NCBI GenBank assembly: GCA_027037535.1
Contig: JALVZQ010000002.1
Coordinates: 56,062 to 120,061, forward strand
Reading direction: 5' to 3'
Length of the DNA: 64,000 nucleotides
Source of the DNA: Acidilobaceae archaeon
Lineage (GTDB): Archaea; Thermoproteota; Thermoprotei_A; Sulfolobales; Acidilobaceae
Shown here: piece after piece, positions 9,081 to 17,768 of the stretch
Layout of the letters: each line of letters begins with the position of its first letter
Numbering within the stretch: position 1 is the stretch's first letter
Program-made: the position numbers and the translations under genes
The notes under the pieces: generated by a model
What the model saw: only the letters and a program-made list of their open reading frames with translations
Database searches by the model: none
Told to the model about the DNA's origin: nothing

Positions 9081-10073
9081 TTGACATGGGCGTGGGTATT
9101 GTACAAGGTACCAGTGTGGCTTCCAATAAAGAGTCTCGGGGCAGTAAACGTTTACGCCTTCAGCTCCGATGACGGATCGCTAGATCTCCTCGACTCCGGT
9201 ATCCTATCTGGTAGAAGTATAACGAGTTTTGTCACAGTTCTGAAACGCGGAGGCCTTGATCCATGCAAGATACGTAACGTCTACATAACACATTTCCACG
9301 TTGACCACAGTACGATGTCACTATTCCTACATAGATTGAGTAACGCAAAGCTATTCATTGGTGCAGGCGATTTTAAGGTAATAGAGAAGGGTGTCGAATC
9401 CTTTGTTCGTGGAGCTGTCCGCTTGTTTATAGAACATGGTATGAGCAGAGAAGAAGCTGAAGCAATATTCAAGAATCATCCAGCAGTAAGGCTGGCAGAT
9501 ACCTATAGAGAACTTCTTGACGTTGAATGGAACCTCTTGAGAGAAGATGACGAGATCACATTAGGTAAAGAAAAATACCGGGTCATTGAATTACCTGGGC
9601 ATACTCCCGGCCATATAGGGCTGCTGTCAAGTGATGGGTCAAGGCTGTTCAGTGGAGACGTTGTATTAGAGAAGATAACTCCTCACGTAACGATCCATGA
9701 CTGGAGAGATAACCCGCTAAAAGACTATCTCAATACACTACGTAGAATCCAGAACTTAGGCGTTAAAGTAATCCATCCCGGCCATAGGGAAGACATCACT
9801 AATCCAGTCAGACGCATAAATGAACTCCTAGAGCATCATAAGGCTAGGCTTGGAGAGATACTCGAGGTTCTAAGAAGAGAGGGTCGCCTCACAGGATACG
9901 AGATAGCTAAGCGCATTAAGTGGAGGGTCCGGTACTCTAGTTGGAGCGAATACCCGTATGCGGAGAGGTTCTTTGCTATGGGAGAAGCCTTGGCTCACCT
10001 ACGTTATCTGGAGGTCGAAGGCCTGGTTACCCGAAAAACATGCGGAGCCTCGTATTGTTTTGCATCTGTCTAA
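9081..10073 (+). CDS. MBL-fold metallo-hydrolase
   Basis: A 330-residue metallo-beta-lactamase-fold hydrolase. Metal ligands are in order: THFHVDHS (about residue 70), LPGHTPGH (about 172), LFSGD (about 190) and VIHPGH (about 235). The last 90 residues form a helical domain with HKARLGEILEVLRREGRLTGYEIAKRI, a winged-helix-like segment. This resembles the LACTB2-type group, which has a similar C-terminal helical domain. The TTG at 9081 is the first in-frame start; there is no better one before the conserved strand, and a TATAAAG box lies about 100 bases upstream. The substrate (thioester, nucleic acid or other) is unknown. Confidence 0.8.
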   Translation: MTWAWVLYKVPVWLPIKSLGAVNVYAFSSDDGSLDLLDSGILSGRSITSFVTVLKRGGLDPCKIRNVYITHFHVDHSTMSLFLHRLSNAKLFIGAGDFKVIEKGVESFVRGAVRLFIEHGMSREEAEAIFKNHPAVRLADTYRELLDVEWNLLREDDEITLGKEKYRVIELPGHTPGHIGLLSSDGSRLFSGDVVLEKITPHVTIHDWRDNPLKDYLNTLRRIQNLGVKVIHPGHREDITNPVRRINELLEHHKARLGEILEVLRREGRLTGYEIAKRIKWRVRYSSWSEYPYAERFFAMGEALAHLRYLEVEGLVTRKTCGASYCFASV

Positions 10074-10116
10074 GCCAATTTCTATCCTTGGCTCTATATC
10101 TCGGTGTTTTACATAT

Positions 10117-10133
10117 ACAAGTTATATACTTGT
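10117..10133 (+). promoter_or_regulatory. palindrome centred on TATA box of the BtuFCD-like operon
   Basis: ACAAGTTATATACTTGT has 6-base inverted arms around a TATAT centre. It is placed about 25-30 bases before the expected transcript start and about 35 before the GGTGGA ribosome site. A repressor bound here would block the TATA-binding protein, so this is a candidate operator for uptake regulation. Confidence 0.45.
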
Positions 10134-10163
10134 TCTCGTCCCTTTAAGCCCCTGGTGGATACC

Positions 10164-11498
10164 GTGTCCAGCATTACAATGAATAAACTCGCGCTAGCAG
10201 CCATAATAATCGCCCTAATAACACTCCCAATCTCACTATACAGTATAACTCAAATAAACAAGACAACCTCAGATATACAGCAACAACTCAACAACATGAA
10301 CCAACAACTAGGAAACCTAGACCAGCTCGCCCAGCAAGTAAACACATTAGCAGACCAGATAAACACCATCAACCAACAACTTGAAAACAGCCCGACAGCA
10401 GACGACCTATACCAGCTAGCAGACGAGATATCTAGCATTAAGGCAAGCCTCACAGTATTAAACCAGACCCTAGCCAAGTCAAACGAGACGACGAGGCAAC
10501 AGATTGAGAGTCTTCTAGAACAGATTCAAACCCTACAAGAAAAACTCCAGAGCCTACAATCCCAGGTGGAATCCCTACTCTACCCCACAACAGTAGTAGA
10601 TGCCACCGGCGACGAAGTGATAATTCCTGCAAAGCCAGAGAGAATAGTAGCGCTTGCTCCAAGCATAGTAGAAATACTATACTATCTTAACGCAACCGAT
10701 AGACTCGTAGGAGCAACAAGCTATACAGACTGGCCACCAGAAGTAGCCCAAGCACTCCAAAACGGAACCATAACAGACGTAGGAGGATTCTTCACACCGA
10801 ATATCGAAACAATACTATCATTACAGCCCGATCTAGTAATAGGACTAGATAACGTCCCATCCCATAGCCAGATTAAAGAAATCTTATCGGCAAGGGGAAT
10901 ACCAATGATTCTACTCCCACAGAGCACAATATACGATGTAAAAACATCAATCCTCCTAACAGGAAAAGCCATTGGAGACCTGGCCAAAGCCTCCCAGGTG
11001 GCCGCAGATTTTGAATCCAAGATCCTAACATTGAAGCTAGCTGCTGAAAACGTCGAACCTCTAAGAGTAGGGATAATTGTGTGGATTAATCCTATATTCG
11101 TCGCTGGAAATGGAACCTTCCAGGCAGCTGGCATAGAACAGATAGGAGCAGTAAACGCCTTCGCCAACTATACCGGGTGGGCTAGCATTAGTCCAGAGGA
11201 CCTATTATCAGCGTCTCCTGATGTCATTATACTAACAGGTATAAGCGTTGACTCGTTCCTATCATACTTGAACGAGACCCTCGGCCCCGACTATACCTCA
11301 ATACCAGCAATACAGGAAGGGAGAGTCTACTGTATACAGTATCCTCTAACTAACCTTCTGAATAGGCCTAGCCCACGGCTGGCGGATGGGCTACTACTTC
11401 TACAGTACATCGTCTATCCTGAACTATACAACGCGACCTCAGCCGATATTCCTAACTGTATAACAGAGTTCCCGCCTATATCGTTCCCCACACCGTAG
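10164..11498 (+). CDS. ABC transporter binding protein (BtuF/FecB type) on a coiled-coil stalk
   Basis: Extracellular solute-binding protein of an importer for cobalamin, iron-siderophore or a similar chelate. An N-terminal membrane anchor (LALAAIIIALITLPISLY) is followed by about 110 residues of Gln/Asn/Leu-rich coiled coil (QQLNNMNQQLGNLDQLAQQ and similar). A periplasmic-binding domain then begins VVDATGDEVIIPAKPERIVAL, with GATSYTDWP and DVVIGL-like strands. No lipoprotein cysteine is seen, so anchoring is by the helix. GTG 10164 is preferred over ATG 10179 because GGTGGA lies four bases before it. BtuC- and BtuD-like genes follow. The substrate is not determined. Confidence 0.85.
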   Translation: MSSITMNKLALAAIIIALITLPISLYSITQINKTTSDIQQQLNNMNQQLGNLDQLAQQVNTLADQINTINQQLENSPTADDLYQLADEISSIKASLTVLNQTLAKSNETTRQQIESLLEQIQTLQEKLQSLQSQVESLLYPTTVVDATGDEVIIPAKPERIVALAPSIVEILYYLNATDRLVGATSYTDWPPEVAQALQNGTITDVGGFFTPNIETILSLQPDLVIGLDNVPSHSQIKEILSARGIPMILLPQSTIYDVKTSILLTGKAIGDLAKASQVAADFESKILTLKLAAENVEPLRVGIIVWINPIFVAGNGTFQAAGIEQIGAVNAFANYTGWASISPEDLLSASPDVIILTGISVDSFLSYLNETLGPDYTSIPAIQEGRVYCIQYPLTNLLNRPSPRLADGLLLLQYIVYPELYNATSADIPNCITEFPPISFPTP

Positions 11499-11549
11499 GA
11501 CTCTATCCACGCATAGAATACACTGCTATGTGAGAGGGATGAGAAAAAC

Positions 11550-12512
11550 ATGAAGAATAATTTTTTCCTCCTAGCCATACTACCACTCATCGTGCTCGGA
11601 CTTTTTCTCCTCGGACTATCATACGGGACCACGGGGATAATTGGGCTCAGAGAAATATTGGACTGGGTTAAGGGCAGTGATAATGGTGTCTTATCTTATC
11701 GATTCATTAGAACCCTCGCCGCACTAGTTGTCGGCGCCGCTCTCGGCTCTGCCGGGCTCACATACCAGTTCTCTCTCAGGAATCCTCTTGCTGACCCTTA
11801 TTTGCTAGGGGTGTCTACAGGTTCTGCTTTTGGAGTCGTCTTGGCTCTTATCACTAGTGGGCCTTCACCTGGCACTGTTTACTTGTATGGACTGATATGG
11901 GGCATTGTTGCATTTCTAATTGTTGCGGGAATAGGTGCTTATGTGAAAAGTGGGCCGACTAGCCTCATAGTGGCTGGTGTATCTATAAGCTACTCGTTTT
12001 TTGGATTAATTATTATTATGATAAACATGTTTCCAGAGGCCCAAATGATCTCGTTCACTTGGCTGTTTGGCACTGTTGCTTATGCTCTTAAAACTTATCT
12101 CGCGGTCACCGCTACCCTAACAATAGTATCTATATCTTACATGTTCCTGTATAGGAGAAGTATCTACGCCCTTATCCTAGGAGATAGTACTGCCAAATCA
12201 ATGGGCGTAGACGTCGAAAAAGTACGGCTCTACACGATAATTTTCGCCAGTCTCTCCGCTGTCGGCGCAGTAGCCTTAGCCGGACCAATAGGATTCATAG
12301 GCCTTGCCGCTCCATGGACTGCTAGACTAATATTTGGAAGCCGATTCTCAACGGTGCTTTACGCTAGTATTATGCTCGGAATGGCGTCTACAGTGGCCAG
12401 CGATTTAATAGTAAGAGCGTTATCATTTAATGGAGAGATACCATTAACTGCCGTAACCGCCCTCTTTGGTGGACCCCTACTGTTCTACTTGTCGCGGAGA
12501 ACTGGATGGTGA
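11550..12512 (+). CDS. ABC transporter permease, FecCD/BtuC family
   Basis: Membrane subunit of the importer. The 320-residue protein is hydrophobic throughout, with about nine or ten predicted helices. It has the family hallmarks FIRTLAALVVGAALGSAGLTYQ (the usual R..RxxxAxLxGAALAxSG), NPLADPYLLGVSTGSAFG, and the coupling and exit region GPIGFIGLAAPWTARLIFG. The ATPase gene starts at or just after its stop codon, so the two are translationally coupled. The substrate is probably a metal chelate or cobalamin. Confidence 0.9.
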   Translation: MKNNFFLLAILPLIVLGLFLLGLSYGTTGIIGLREILDWVKGSDNGVLSYRFIRTLAALVVGAALGSAGLTYQFSLRNPLADPYLLGVSTGSAFGVVLALITSGPSPGTVYLYGLIWGIVAFLIVAGIGAYVKSGPTSLIVAGVSISYSFFGLIIIMINMFPEAQMISFTWLFGTVAYALKTYLAVTATLTIVSISYMFLYRRSIYALILGDSTAKSMGVDVEKVRLYTIIFASLSAVGAVALAGPIGFIGLAAPWTARLIFGSRFSTVLYASIMLGMASTVASDLIVRALSFNGEIPLTAVTALFGGPLLFYLSRRTGW

Positions 12513-12517
12513 GAGCC

Positions 12518-13279
12518 GTGACATCTAAAGATTCCTATAATGATTGTAGAATTTCTGTAGAAAACTTAGAAGTAATAGTAAATAGATCTAGGATAATTCT
12601 CATTAATAAATATACTGTGGGAAGAGGACTACATCTTATCCTAGGCCCTAATGGAGCCGGGAAAACAACTTTTTTAAAGATTCTCTCTGGAATTATGCCG
12701 CCTGGTTCTGGATCCGTTAGTGTCTGCGGCGATAAACCTAGACAGGTCCGTGATATGATAGGCTATCTTCCTGCCCTACCAGAAGTTGATCCCCTCGCTA
12801 CTGTTGAGAATGTTATTGAAGCAGGATTATATGATTCCTCTATCGAGGACGAGAGCGAAGCGATCAATGAAGCAATTCGGCTAGTCGGCATATCTCAGCT
12901 TGTAGGCAGGAGATTCAATACTCTGAGTAGCGGTGAACAAAGACTCGTATGTATCGCTAGAGTGCTAGCCCGTAGACCCAGGATCTTGTTATTAGACGAA
13001 CTCTTCAACTTCCTCGATATCAGTAACAAGGAAAGAATATTTAGAATAGTTAGGGAATATACTGTTAGAAACAATGCTATTACACTTGTAACAACCCACG
13101 AGATATACTATGCAGGACTGTTCGATACTGTAACCGTTTTGAGAAAAGGAGATATAATTTTCCATGGAAGACCCGAAAATCTAGGAGAAAAAATCCTGCA
13201 CTCCGCATATGGTATAGGTATTATATCTCTAAGAGTTAAAGGGAAAACACTGTTCCTTCCAAGACATCTAGTAGAGTAA
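12518..13279 (+). CDS. ABC transporter ATP-binding protein, BtuD/FepC type
   Basis: Cytoplasmic ATPase of the same importer. Walker A is GPNGAGKTT, the signature is LSSGEQRLV in place of LSGGQ, Walker B is RILLLDELFNFLD with Leu-Phe where Pro-Thr is usual, and the switch is TTHE. I place the start at GTG 12518, which has GGTGAG four bases upstream. ATG 12506 overlaps the permease stop and would add four residues. The altered signature and D-loop are still compatible with activity. About 253 residues is normal for this class. Confidence 0.88.
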   Translation: MTSKDSYNDCRISVENLEVIVNRSRIILINKYTVGRGLHLILGPNGAGKTTFLKILSGIMPPGSGSVSVCGDKPRQVRDMIGYLPALPEVDPLATVENVIEAGLYDSSIEDESEAINEAIRLVGISQLVGRRFNTLSSGEQRLVCIARVLARRPRILLLDELFNFLDISNKERIFRIVREYTVRNNAITLVTTHEIYYAGLFDTVTVLRKGDIIFHGRPENLGEKILHSAYGIGIISLRVKGKTLFLPRHLVE

Positions 13280-13429
13280 AACGACGATAATTAATAGACA
13301 GCCTAGAGTATTAATAATGATCATAATAGTTATAACTACATATGTATTAGATCATATCACCAATAACGACTAGGCCAAAAGTAATTGCGAGTACAAAAAG
13401 ATATGTTTACTAATGGAGGCGGAGGAGCT

Positions 13430-13861
13430 TTGAGCGAGGAAAAACCAATCTACAGTCTTGAGGGAAGAGTATATTGGAGTGAGAGCGACGCAGCACATAT
13501 TGCCCACTTCACAAGTTTCTTCAAATATTGTGAAAAAACAGAAGAAGAATTCCTTTTCACAGGTTTATCCAAGCTCGGTATAGATTTCGAAGGTAGACTC
13601 GACATAATATTCCCGAGGGTACACGCAGAGTGCGACTACCACGCTCCATTAAGGGTCCATGACAAATACCGTGTCGATATCGTGGACATAGAGATTGGTA
13701 GAAGCAGTATAAGGTGGAGGTATAAGATCTACAATACAAGCCTCGGGGTTCTTAGCGCCGAGTGCAAGATCATAACAGTGGCCCTCGATCCCGTCGCAAT
13801 GAAACCCGTAGAGGTCCCCGAGGATATTAGGAAAGCATTTGAAGAAGCAATGAAGAGATAA
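13430..13861 (+). CDS. acyl-CoA thioesterase, 4HBT-like hotdog protein
   Basis: A 143-residue hotdog protein. VYWSESDAAHIAHFTSFFKYCEKTEEEFL matches the 4-hydroxybenzoyl-CoA thioesterase pattern (xWxDTDxxGHVxxxxYxxxxExAxxxxL), with Asp at the catalytic position. FPRVHAECDYHAPLRVHDKYRVDI supplies the next strands. Translation should start at TTG 13430: GGAGG at 13421-13425 lies four bases upstream. The frame is open to 13385 but that part includes the ribosome site. The substrate acyl-CoA is not known. Confidence 0.8.
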   Translation: MSEEKPIYSLEGRVYWSESDAAHIAHFTSFFKYCEKTEEEFLFTGLSKLGIDFEGRLDIIFPRVHAECDYHAPLRVHDKYRVDIVDIEIGRSSIRWRYKIYNTSLGVLSAECKIITVALDPVAMKPVEVPEDIRKAFEEAMKR

Positions 13862-13920
13862 CATGATGTTAACCCTTAAATTTCTAGGTAACAGTGATAT
13901 AGCATGTGGGGAAATAGGGG

Positions 13921-14211
13921 ATGAGTGCACCTATACGTAGAATAGTCCTAGACATTCTCAAGCCTCTGAAAGGTCTTAGTATTATAGACGTTAGTAAAGA
14001 AGTGGCGAGCCTTCCAGGAATAGAGGGTGTAAATGTAACTGTAAAAGAAATAGACGTTGAGACCGTTACTCTAAGCATGACTATTGAAGGAACCGACATC
14101 AACTTCAACCAGGTCAGCGAGAAACTCGAAGAGCTCGGATGCATTATCCATAGCGTCGACCAAGTTATAGCAGGAAAGAAGATAGTAGAAGAACCAGAAA
14201 TTGAAGACTAG
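13921..14211 (+). CDS. DUF211 family protein
   Basis: A 96-residue protein matching the archaeal DUF211 family. It begins with IRRIVLDILKPLKGLSI and continues VASLPGIEGVNVTVKEIDVET, then NFNQVSEKLEELGCIIHSVDQVIAG. This is a ferredoxin-like alpha/beta fold rich in acidic residues. Its biological role is not established. The stop overlaps the end of the convergent gene at 14208 by four bases. Confidence 0.85.
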   Translation: MSAPIRRIVLDILKPLKGLSIIDVSKEVASLPGIEGVNVTVKEIDVETVTLSMTIEGTDINFNQVSEKLEELGCIIHSVDQVIAGKKIVEEPEIED

Positions 14212-15113
14212 AGGAGCCTTGATATTATTTCCGAGAATACCTTCGATGCACCAATCCTCATACTGGAAAATAGTAATCCCAGGGGAGGCATCCTGTAGGC
14301 CTGAGATACGTTTTCGCGGATCTTGCTGAGCGTCTCATAATCTAGGCTAACCGCGTATAACAAGTGGGTACTCTTCTCTATCCTTGATATCATTTCGAGA
14401 CCGCTGAATCCTATACATTTGGATAAGGCTAAGATGTATAGGGCCAGCTTATTGACGGGTACGCGCTCATATATGCCCTGGGGGCCGGCGCCTAGCGTAT
14501 AATCGAATATACTCCTATTATCGGGCAAGTACAATACTCTCTTTATCTCGATTCCTCTCCTCGGGGCTTCAGAGCTCAGCCATTCTACTCTCTCATAACT
14601 ACTCTTACTATTATCCTTTGCAACTAGCTCTATTGAGCTTGCTTTTTCCCTAGTAGGGAGATAGAAATAGTTCTCGTAAGTTACGTTTATCTTCATGTAT
14701 AGGCTTTCATCGAGTAATTGTAGCACATCCTCGTTCAAGGCGTTCAGGAGTGACACGGGTAGGGCGCTTGGCATGACGACTATTGCTGGCACTCCTAGCT
14801 TAAGGCTCCTTGATATGAGTTTTGAGAGGACCTTGTGTCTAGGCTCCTTTATCCTTATGCTTTCATACTCGTAGAAGACTGTTCTCTTATCCTGGAGAGC
14901 CAGGAGTATGCTGTTTATTATTGGTAGTTCGTCAAGGCTCACCTCTCTAATACTCTTCACGTAGACGTCTACACGATCACTATCTATTCCTATATTAGGT
15001 TCAGATACGACTTCTGTTTCAACTTTCTTTACGGTATCCGAGCTATAGTAGTGCATTAGGATATCGCTGCATTCCTCGGCTAGCGCAAGTATGTCTCCGC
15101 TATAACTCTTCAC
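14208..15113 (-). CDS. hypothetical protein coupled to the GNAT-ABC ATPase
   Basis: A 301-residue soluble protein of no family I recognise. Its GTG start overlaps the last codons of the preceding ATPase gene by 14 bases, with a GGTGATC ribosome site inside that gene, so the two are almost certainly made together. Mid-protein segments look alpha/beta (PAIVVMPSALPVSLLNALN; RVLYLPDNRSIFDYTLG) and the C-terminus is helical. There is no signal peptide. The tight coupling suggests a shared task with the upstream ATPase. Confidence 0.6.
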   Translation of the reverse strand: MKSYSGDILALAEECSDILMHYYSSDTVKKVETEVVSEPNIGIDSDRVDVYVKSIREVSLDELPIINSILLALQDKRTVFYEYESIRIKEPRHKVLSKLISRSLKLGVPAIVVMPSALPVSLLNALNEDVLQLLDESLYMKINVTYENYFYLPTREKASSIELVAKDNSKSSYERVEWLSSEAPRRGIEIKRVLYLPDNRSIFDYTLGAGPQGIYERVPVNKLALYILALSKCIGFSGLEMISRIEKSTHLLYAVSLDYETLSKIRENVSQAYRMPPLGLLFSSMRIGASKVFSEIISRLL

Positions 15114-17034
15114 GGGTGATCACCTTTATTCCTCCATAACCAACCTGTATCAGTTTGTCTGGGTTGAGTGCGTCGAGAACCTCTCTTCGATGTGTTGCGA
15201 GGACTAACGTTATACCGTGTTGTCTAGCCATTTTCGCTATTCTTCCAGCGACCCATCTAGCAGTCGTAGGATCGAGGTGTGCAGTAAACTCGTCTATTAT
15301 AACAATGTTAGGCTTCTTCGCCAGTAAAGCCGCTATCTTAGCTCTTTCCTTCTGGCCGGTGCTGAGCTCTGAGACCTTAGCCCTATATAATACAGCGTCA
15401 CTAATACCGGCTACGCTGAGAACCTCGAGGGCTTCGACTACATCTCCCGTTATAGCTGTTATCTCCTCAAGTAGGCTTCCATCCCCGAACTTTGGCTCAA
15501 GCTCTCCCGGTAGATAAGCCGAGAGCTTCGCTCCCACTGGAACCTCTATTTCACCTTCATCAGGCCTATATGCGGGATCATCGATATCATTGACTGCTCC
15601 AATTATCATTCTGAGCAGTGTTGTTTTCCCGGCACCGCTTATACCTATCAAGACATTCACTGTGCCCGGATCGATATCTAGGTTCACGTCTCTTAACACG
15701 TATCTCTCAACTATTCGTTTCTCTACGCCAAAGGATCTGAGTGCTTCGGCTACGTTTTCTGGGAGGCCTTCCAGTGATAGAGCGTTTCTATATGATTTTA
15801 CCACGCCTTTGAGTCTTATCGGTTTTTGAAGTGGTGGAGCCGGCCTGTAACGTGGCCTGTATAGCATTCCTTTATGCTGTGAACCTAGAGGATCGCTCTC
15901 CAGATAGTTTCTAATGTATTCTTGTGCTGTCTCCGTCAATGGATACATTAGTACTGGGCGGCCGCTGGCTGTATCCCACATGTATTTGAATCCTGCTCTC
16001 TCGAAGAATGGATTATACCTTGCCATCGCCGCTATTGTCTCGACTACGTGTTTTTCTCTCTTCATTTCCGGTATCCTTCTCTCCTTTATCCATTCAACGG
16101 CTGTTTTTACCGCGAGTACTCCGAGTCCTCCTCCCCTGAAGTCCGGGTGTACAACGACTCTTGCTATCCTGGCCGCTGCCGTATTGGCTCTTGCCAGTGC
16201 ATCCTGTGCTACTTTCTCGGCTACCATTGTTCTAGCTAGGCGTTTACCATATATTGGGGCGAGCTCCGAGTAGAGGCGTAGTATTTTTCTTCTTTCCTTT
16301 CCTGTTATTGGCCAGAAGGTTGGATGGAACCAGTCCTTAGGAAATATCTTTTCTCTTATTAGTTTCTCAACCATGAATGTTCCGTCAGGTTGTGGAATTC
16401 TCCTATGCATTAAGGGTATAGGAGTATCTACCCTTACATAACCTATGATTTTTGGCTCGTAGCTTTTCCTAGTTAATAGTTCTAATACAAGGAATCTGCT
16501 CGAGGGGAGGCTCCCCCTTATTTCTTGGAGAAGCATCCTCGCCCCGCATTTAGGACATGAAGGCCTTAGATTGGCTTCAACTATTGTACCGCATCGGGGA
16601 CATTTCCAGACTGCTACAAGCTCTTCTTTGCTTGCATAATGGTATTGTTCTAGGCTTGCAATATTCTCATAGTCTTCCTCGCTCACGGCTTCTCGTACAA
16701 GTATTCTTCCCTTATAGTAAGGCTTATCAATTGTGATCTCCTTCCGCCATACTGGCCATACGAGGACTTCTCCCCATTTTGTAAGCCTGCACAGTCTATA
16801 GTCTCCAGGCTCCAGAATATAGAGGCCCCTTGCAGGCTTTGGCTCAGCCTTTGACTCTATCCTAACGTACTCTCCGGGGATAAACCAGCGAGCAATAGAA
16901 CCGGTCATCAAGAGACCTAAGAGTTTCCAGTTAGGTGACTGCACGATTAGAAGACCGTACCACCGATACCCGCTACGTGGAGTTACTATACTCTTGACTC
17001 TTGCCTTGAATACTAATGGATATTCCTCTGTCAC
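15100..17034 (-). CDS. ABC-type ATPase fused to zinc ribbon and GNAT acetyltransferase
   Basis: A 644-residue three-part protein matching the archaeal group of ABC ATPases fused to a predicted acetyltransferase (COG2401). Domains in order: an N-terminal beta domain (1-150); a zinc ribbon CPRCGT...CPKCGA (about 165-185); a GNAT domain with the acetyl-CoA loop VVHPDFRGGGLGVLAV (about 290-306); and an ABC ATPase with Walker A GISGAGKTT, signature LSTGQKERAK and Walker B PNIVIIDEFTAHLDP. It has no membrane segments, so it is not a transporter. The substrate is unknown; RNA or protein acetylation coupled to ATP hydrolysis is a guess. An unknown gene follows, overlapping by 14 bases. Confidence 0.85.
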   Translation of the reverse strand: MTEEYPLVFKARVKSIVTPRSGYRWYGLLIVQSPNWKLLGLLMTGSIARWFIPGEYVRIESKAEPKPARGLYILEPGDYRLCRLTKWGEVLVWPVWRKEITIDKPYYKGRILVREAVSEEDYENIASLEQYHYASKEELVAVWKCPRCGTIVEANLRPSCPKCGARMLLQEIRGSLPSSRFLVLELLTRKSYEPKIIGYVRVDTPIPLMHRRIPQPDGTFMVEKLIREKIFPKDWFHPTFWPITGKERRKILRLYSELAPIYGKRLARTMVAEKVAQDALARANTAAARIARVVVHPDFRGGGLGVLAVKTAVEWIKERRIPEMKREKHVVETIAAMARYNPFFERAGFKYMWDTASGRPVLMYPLTETAQEYIRNYLESDPLGSQHKGMLYRPRYRPAPPLQKPIRLKGVVKSYRNALSLEGLPENVAEALRSFGVEKRIVERYVLRDVNLDIDPGTVNVLIGISGAGKTTLLRMIIGAVNDIDDPAYRPDEGEIEVPVGAKLSAYLPGELEPKFGDGSLLEEITAITGDVVEALEVLSVAGISDAVLYRAKVSELSTGQKERAKIAALLAKKPNIVIIDEFTAHLDPTTARWVAGRIAKMARQHGITLVLATHRREVLDALNPDKLIQVGYGGIKVITREEL

Positions 17035-17146
17035 AAAAACATCACCAACACTAGCACATACGCTATGGTCATCCTTGTTATATAGAGTGATGACATATTA
17101 TTTATCATAACTCTTTATCTAGCAAATTATCGTGTAAAAAAGTATA

Positions 17147-17653
17147 CTATTTTTTGAGGCCTCCACGCTTAGCCGGTCTTTCCTTTGTTATTTCCTCTGG
17201 TTTTTCAGTTCTTGGTTTACGTAGATTCTTGATACGTTCTACGGCTTCAATGACATCTAGCCATTCAATTATCTCCTTTGGCTTTCCCTGCTCCATTAAT
17301 CCTTCGATTCTCTTAGCTGCAAACGTTTCTAGTTTCCACAACGTATTATCGATCATAAGATCCTCTGCTTCTTTCTCGTCATGCACCAATATTATTTTGC
17401 CGTGGACTGGACACACTATATCACCGTTTTTAAGCTTGAATAATGGTAGCCCATCAAGCGGACAGGTATCTGCAAGCATGACAGCTCCTCTAAGCATAAG
17501 CTCTGCCATTCTCTTTACTACTTTAGGATCTCTAGCAGGATCTATTGAGCCTTTTTTCACTAGATCTATCACCACATTTTGAGTCAGCATGCGAAAGATA
17601 AAATTACTAGCATGTTGGAAAAACAAGACTACAAAGCTCGTTAATGAATTCAT
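17147..17653 (-). CDS. Sjogren/scleroderma autoantigen 1 (UPF0148) family protein
   Basis: A protein of up to 168 residues whose core KRMAELMLRGAVMLADTCPLDGLPLFKLKNGDIVCPVHG matches archaeal proteins of the autoantigen 1 / UPF0148 type. The usual zinc ribbon has four cysteines; here the two knuckles are CPLDG and CPVHG, so only one Cys remains in each, with Asp and His in the paired places. The tail is a charged helix. The first ATG (17653) has a TATA-like TATATATAA about 26 bases before it, suggesting a leaderless mRNA. A second ATG at 17590 would remove a hydrophobic N-terminus of 21 residues. Function unknown. Confidence 0.7.
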   Translation of the reverse strand: MNSLTSFVVLFFQHASNFIFRMLTQNVVIDLVKKGSIDPARDPKVVKRMAELMLRGAVMLADTCPLDGLPLFKLKNGDIVCPVHGKIILVHDEKEAEDLMIDNTLWKLETFAAKRIEGLMEQGKPKEIIEWLDVIEAVERIKNLRKPRTEKPEEITKERPAKRGGLKK

Positions 17654-17768
17654 GTTAACTCTTATATATCTCCGAGTTTATATATATGGATTTGGAGATA
17701 ACTATGAATTGTTAACTGCAATTATATAGATTGCTCATAGCTATATTTACAAAGGAGGACGAGGAGAA

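Noticed and set aside
17085..17095. C-box-like GTGATGA suggesting a C/D guide RNA
   Set aside because: No CTGA D box or paired terminal stem within a suitable distance.
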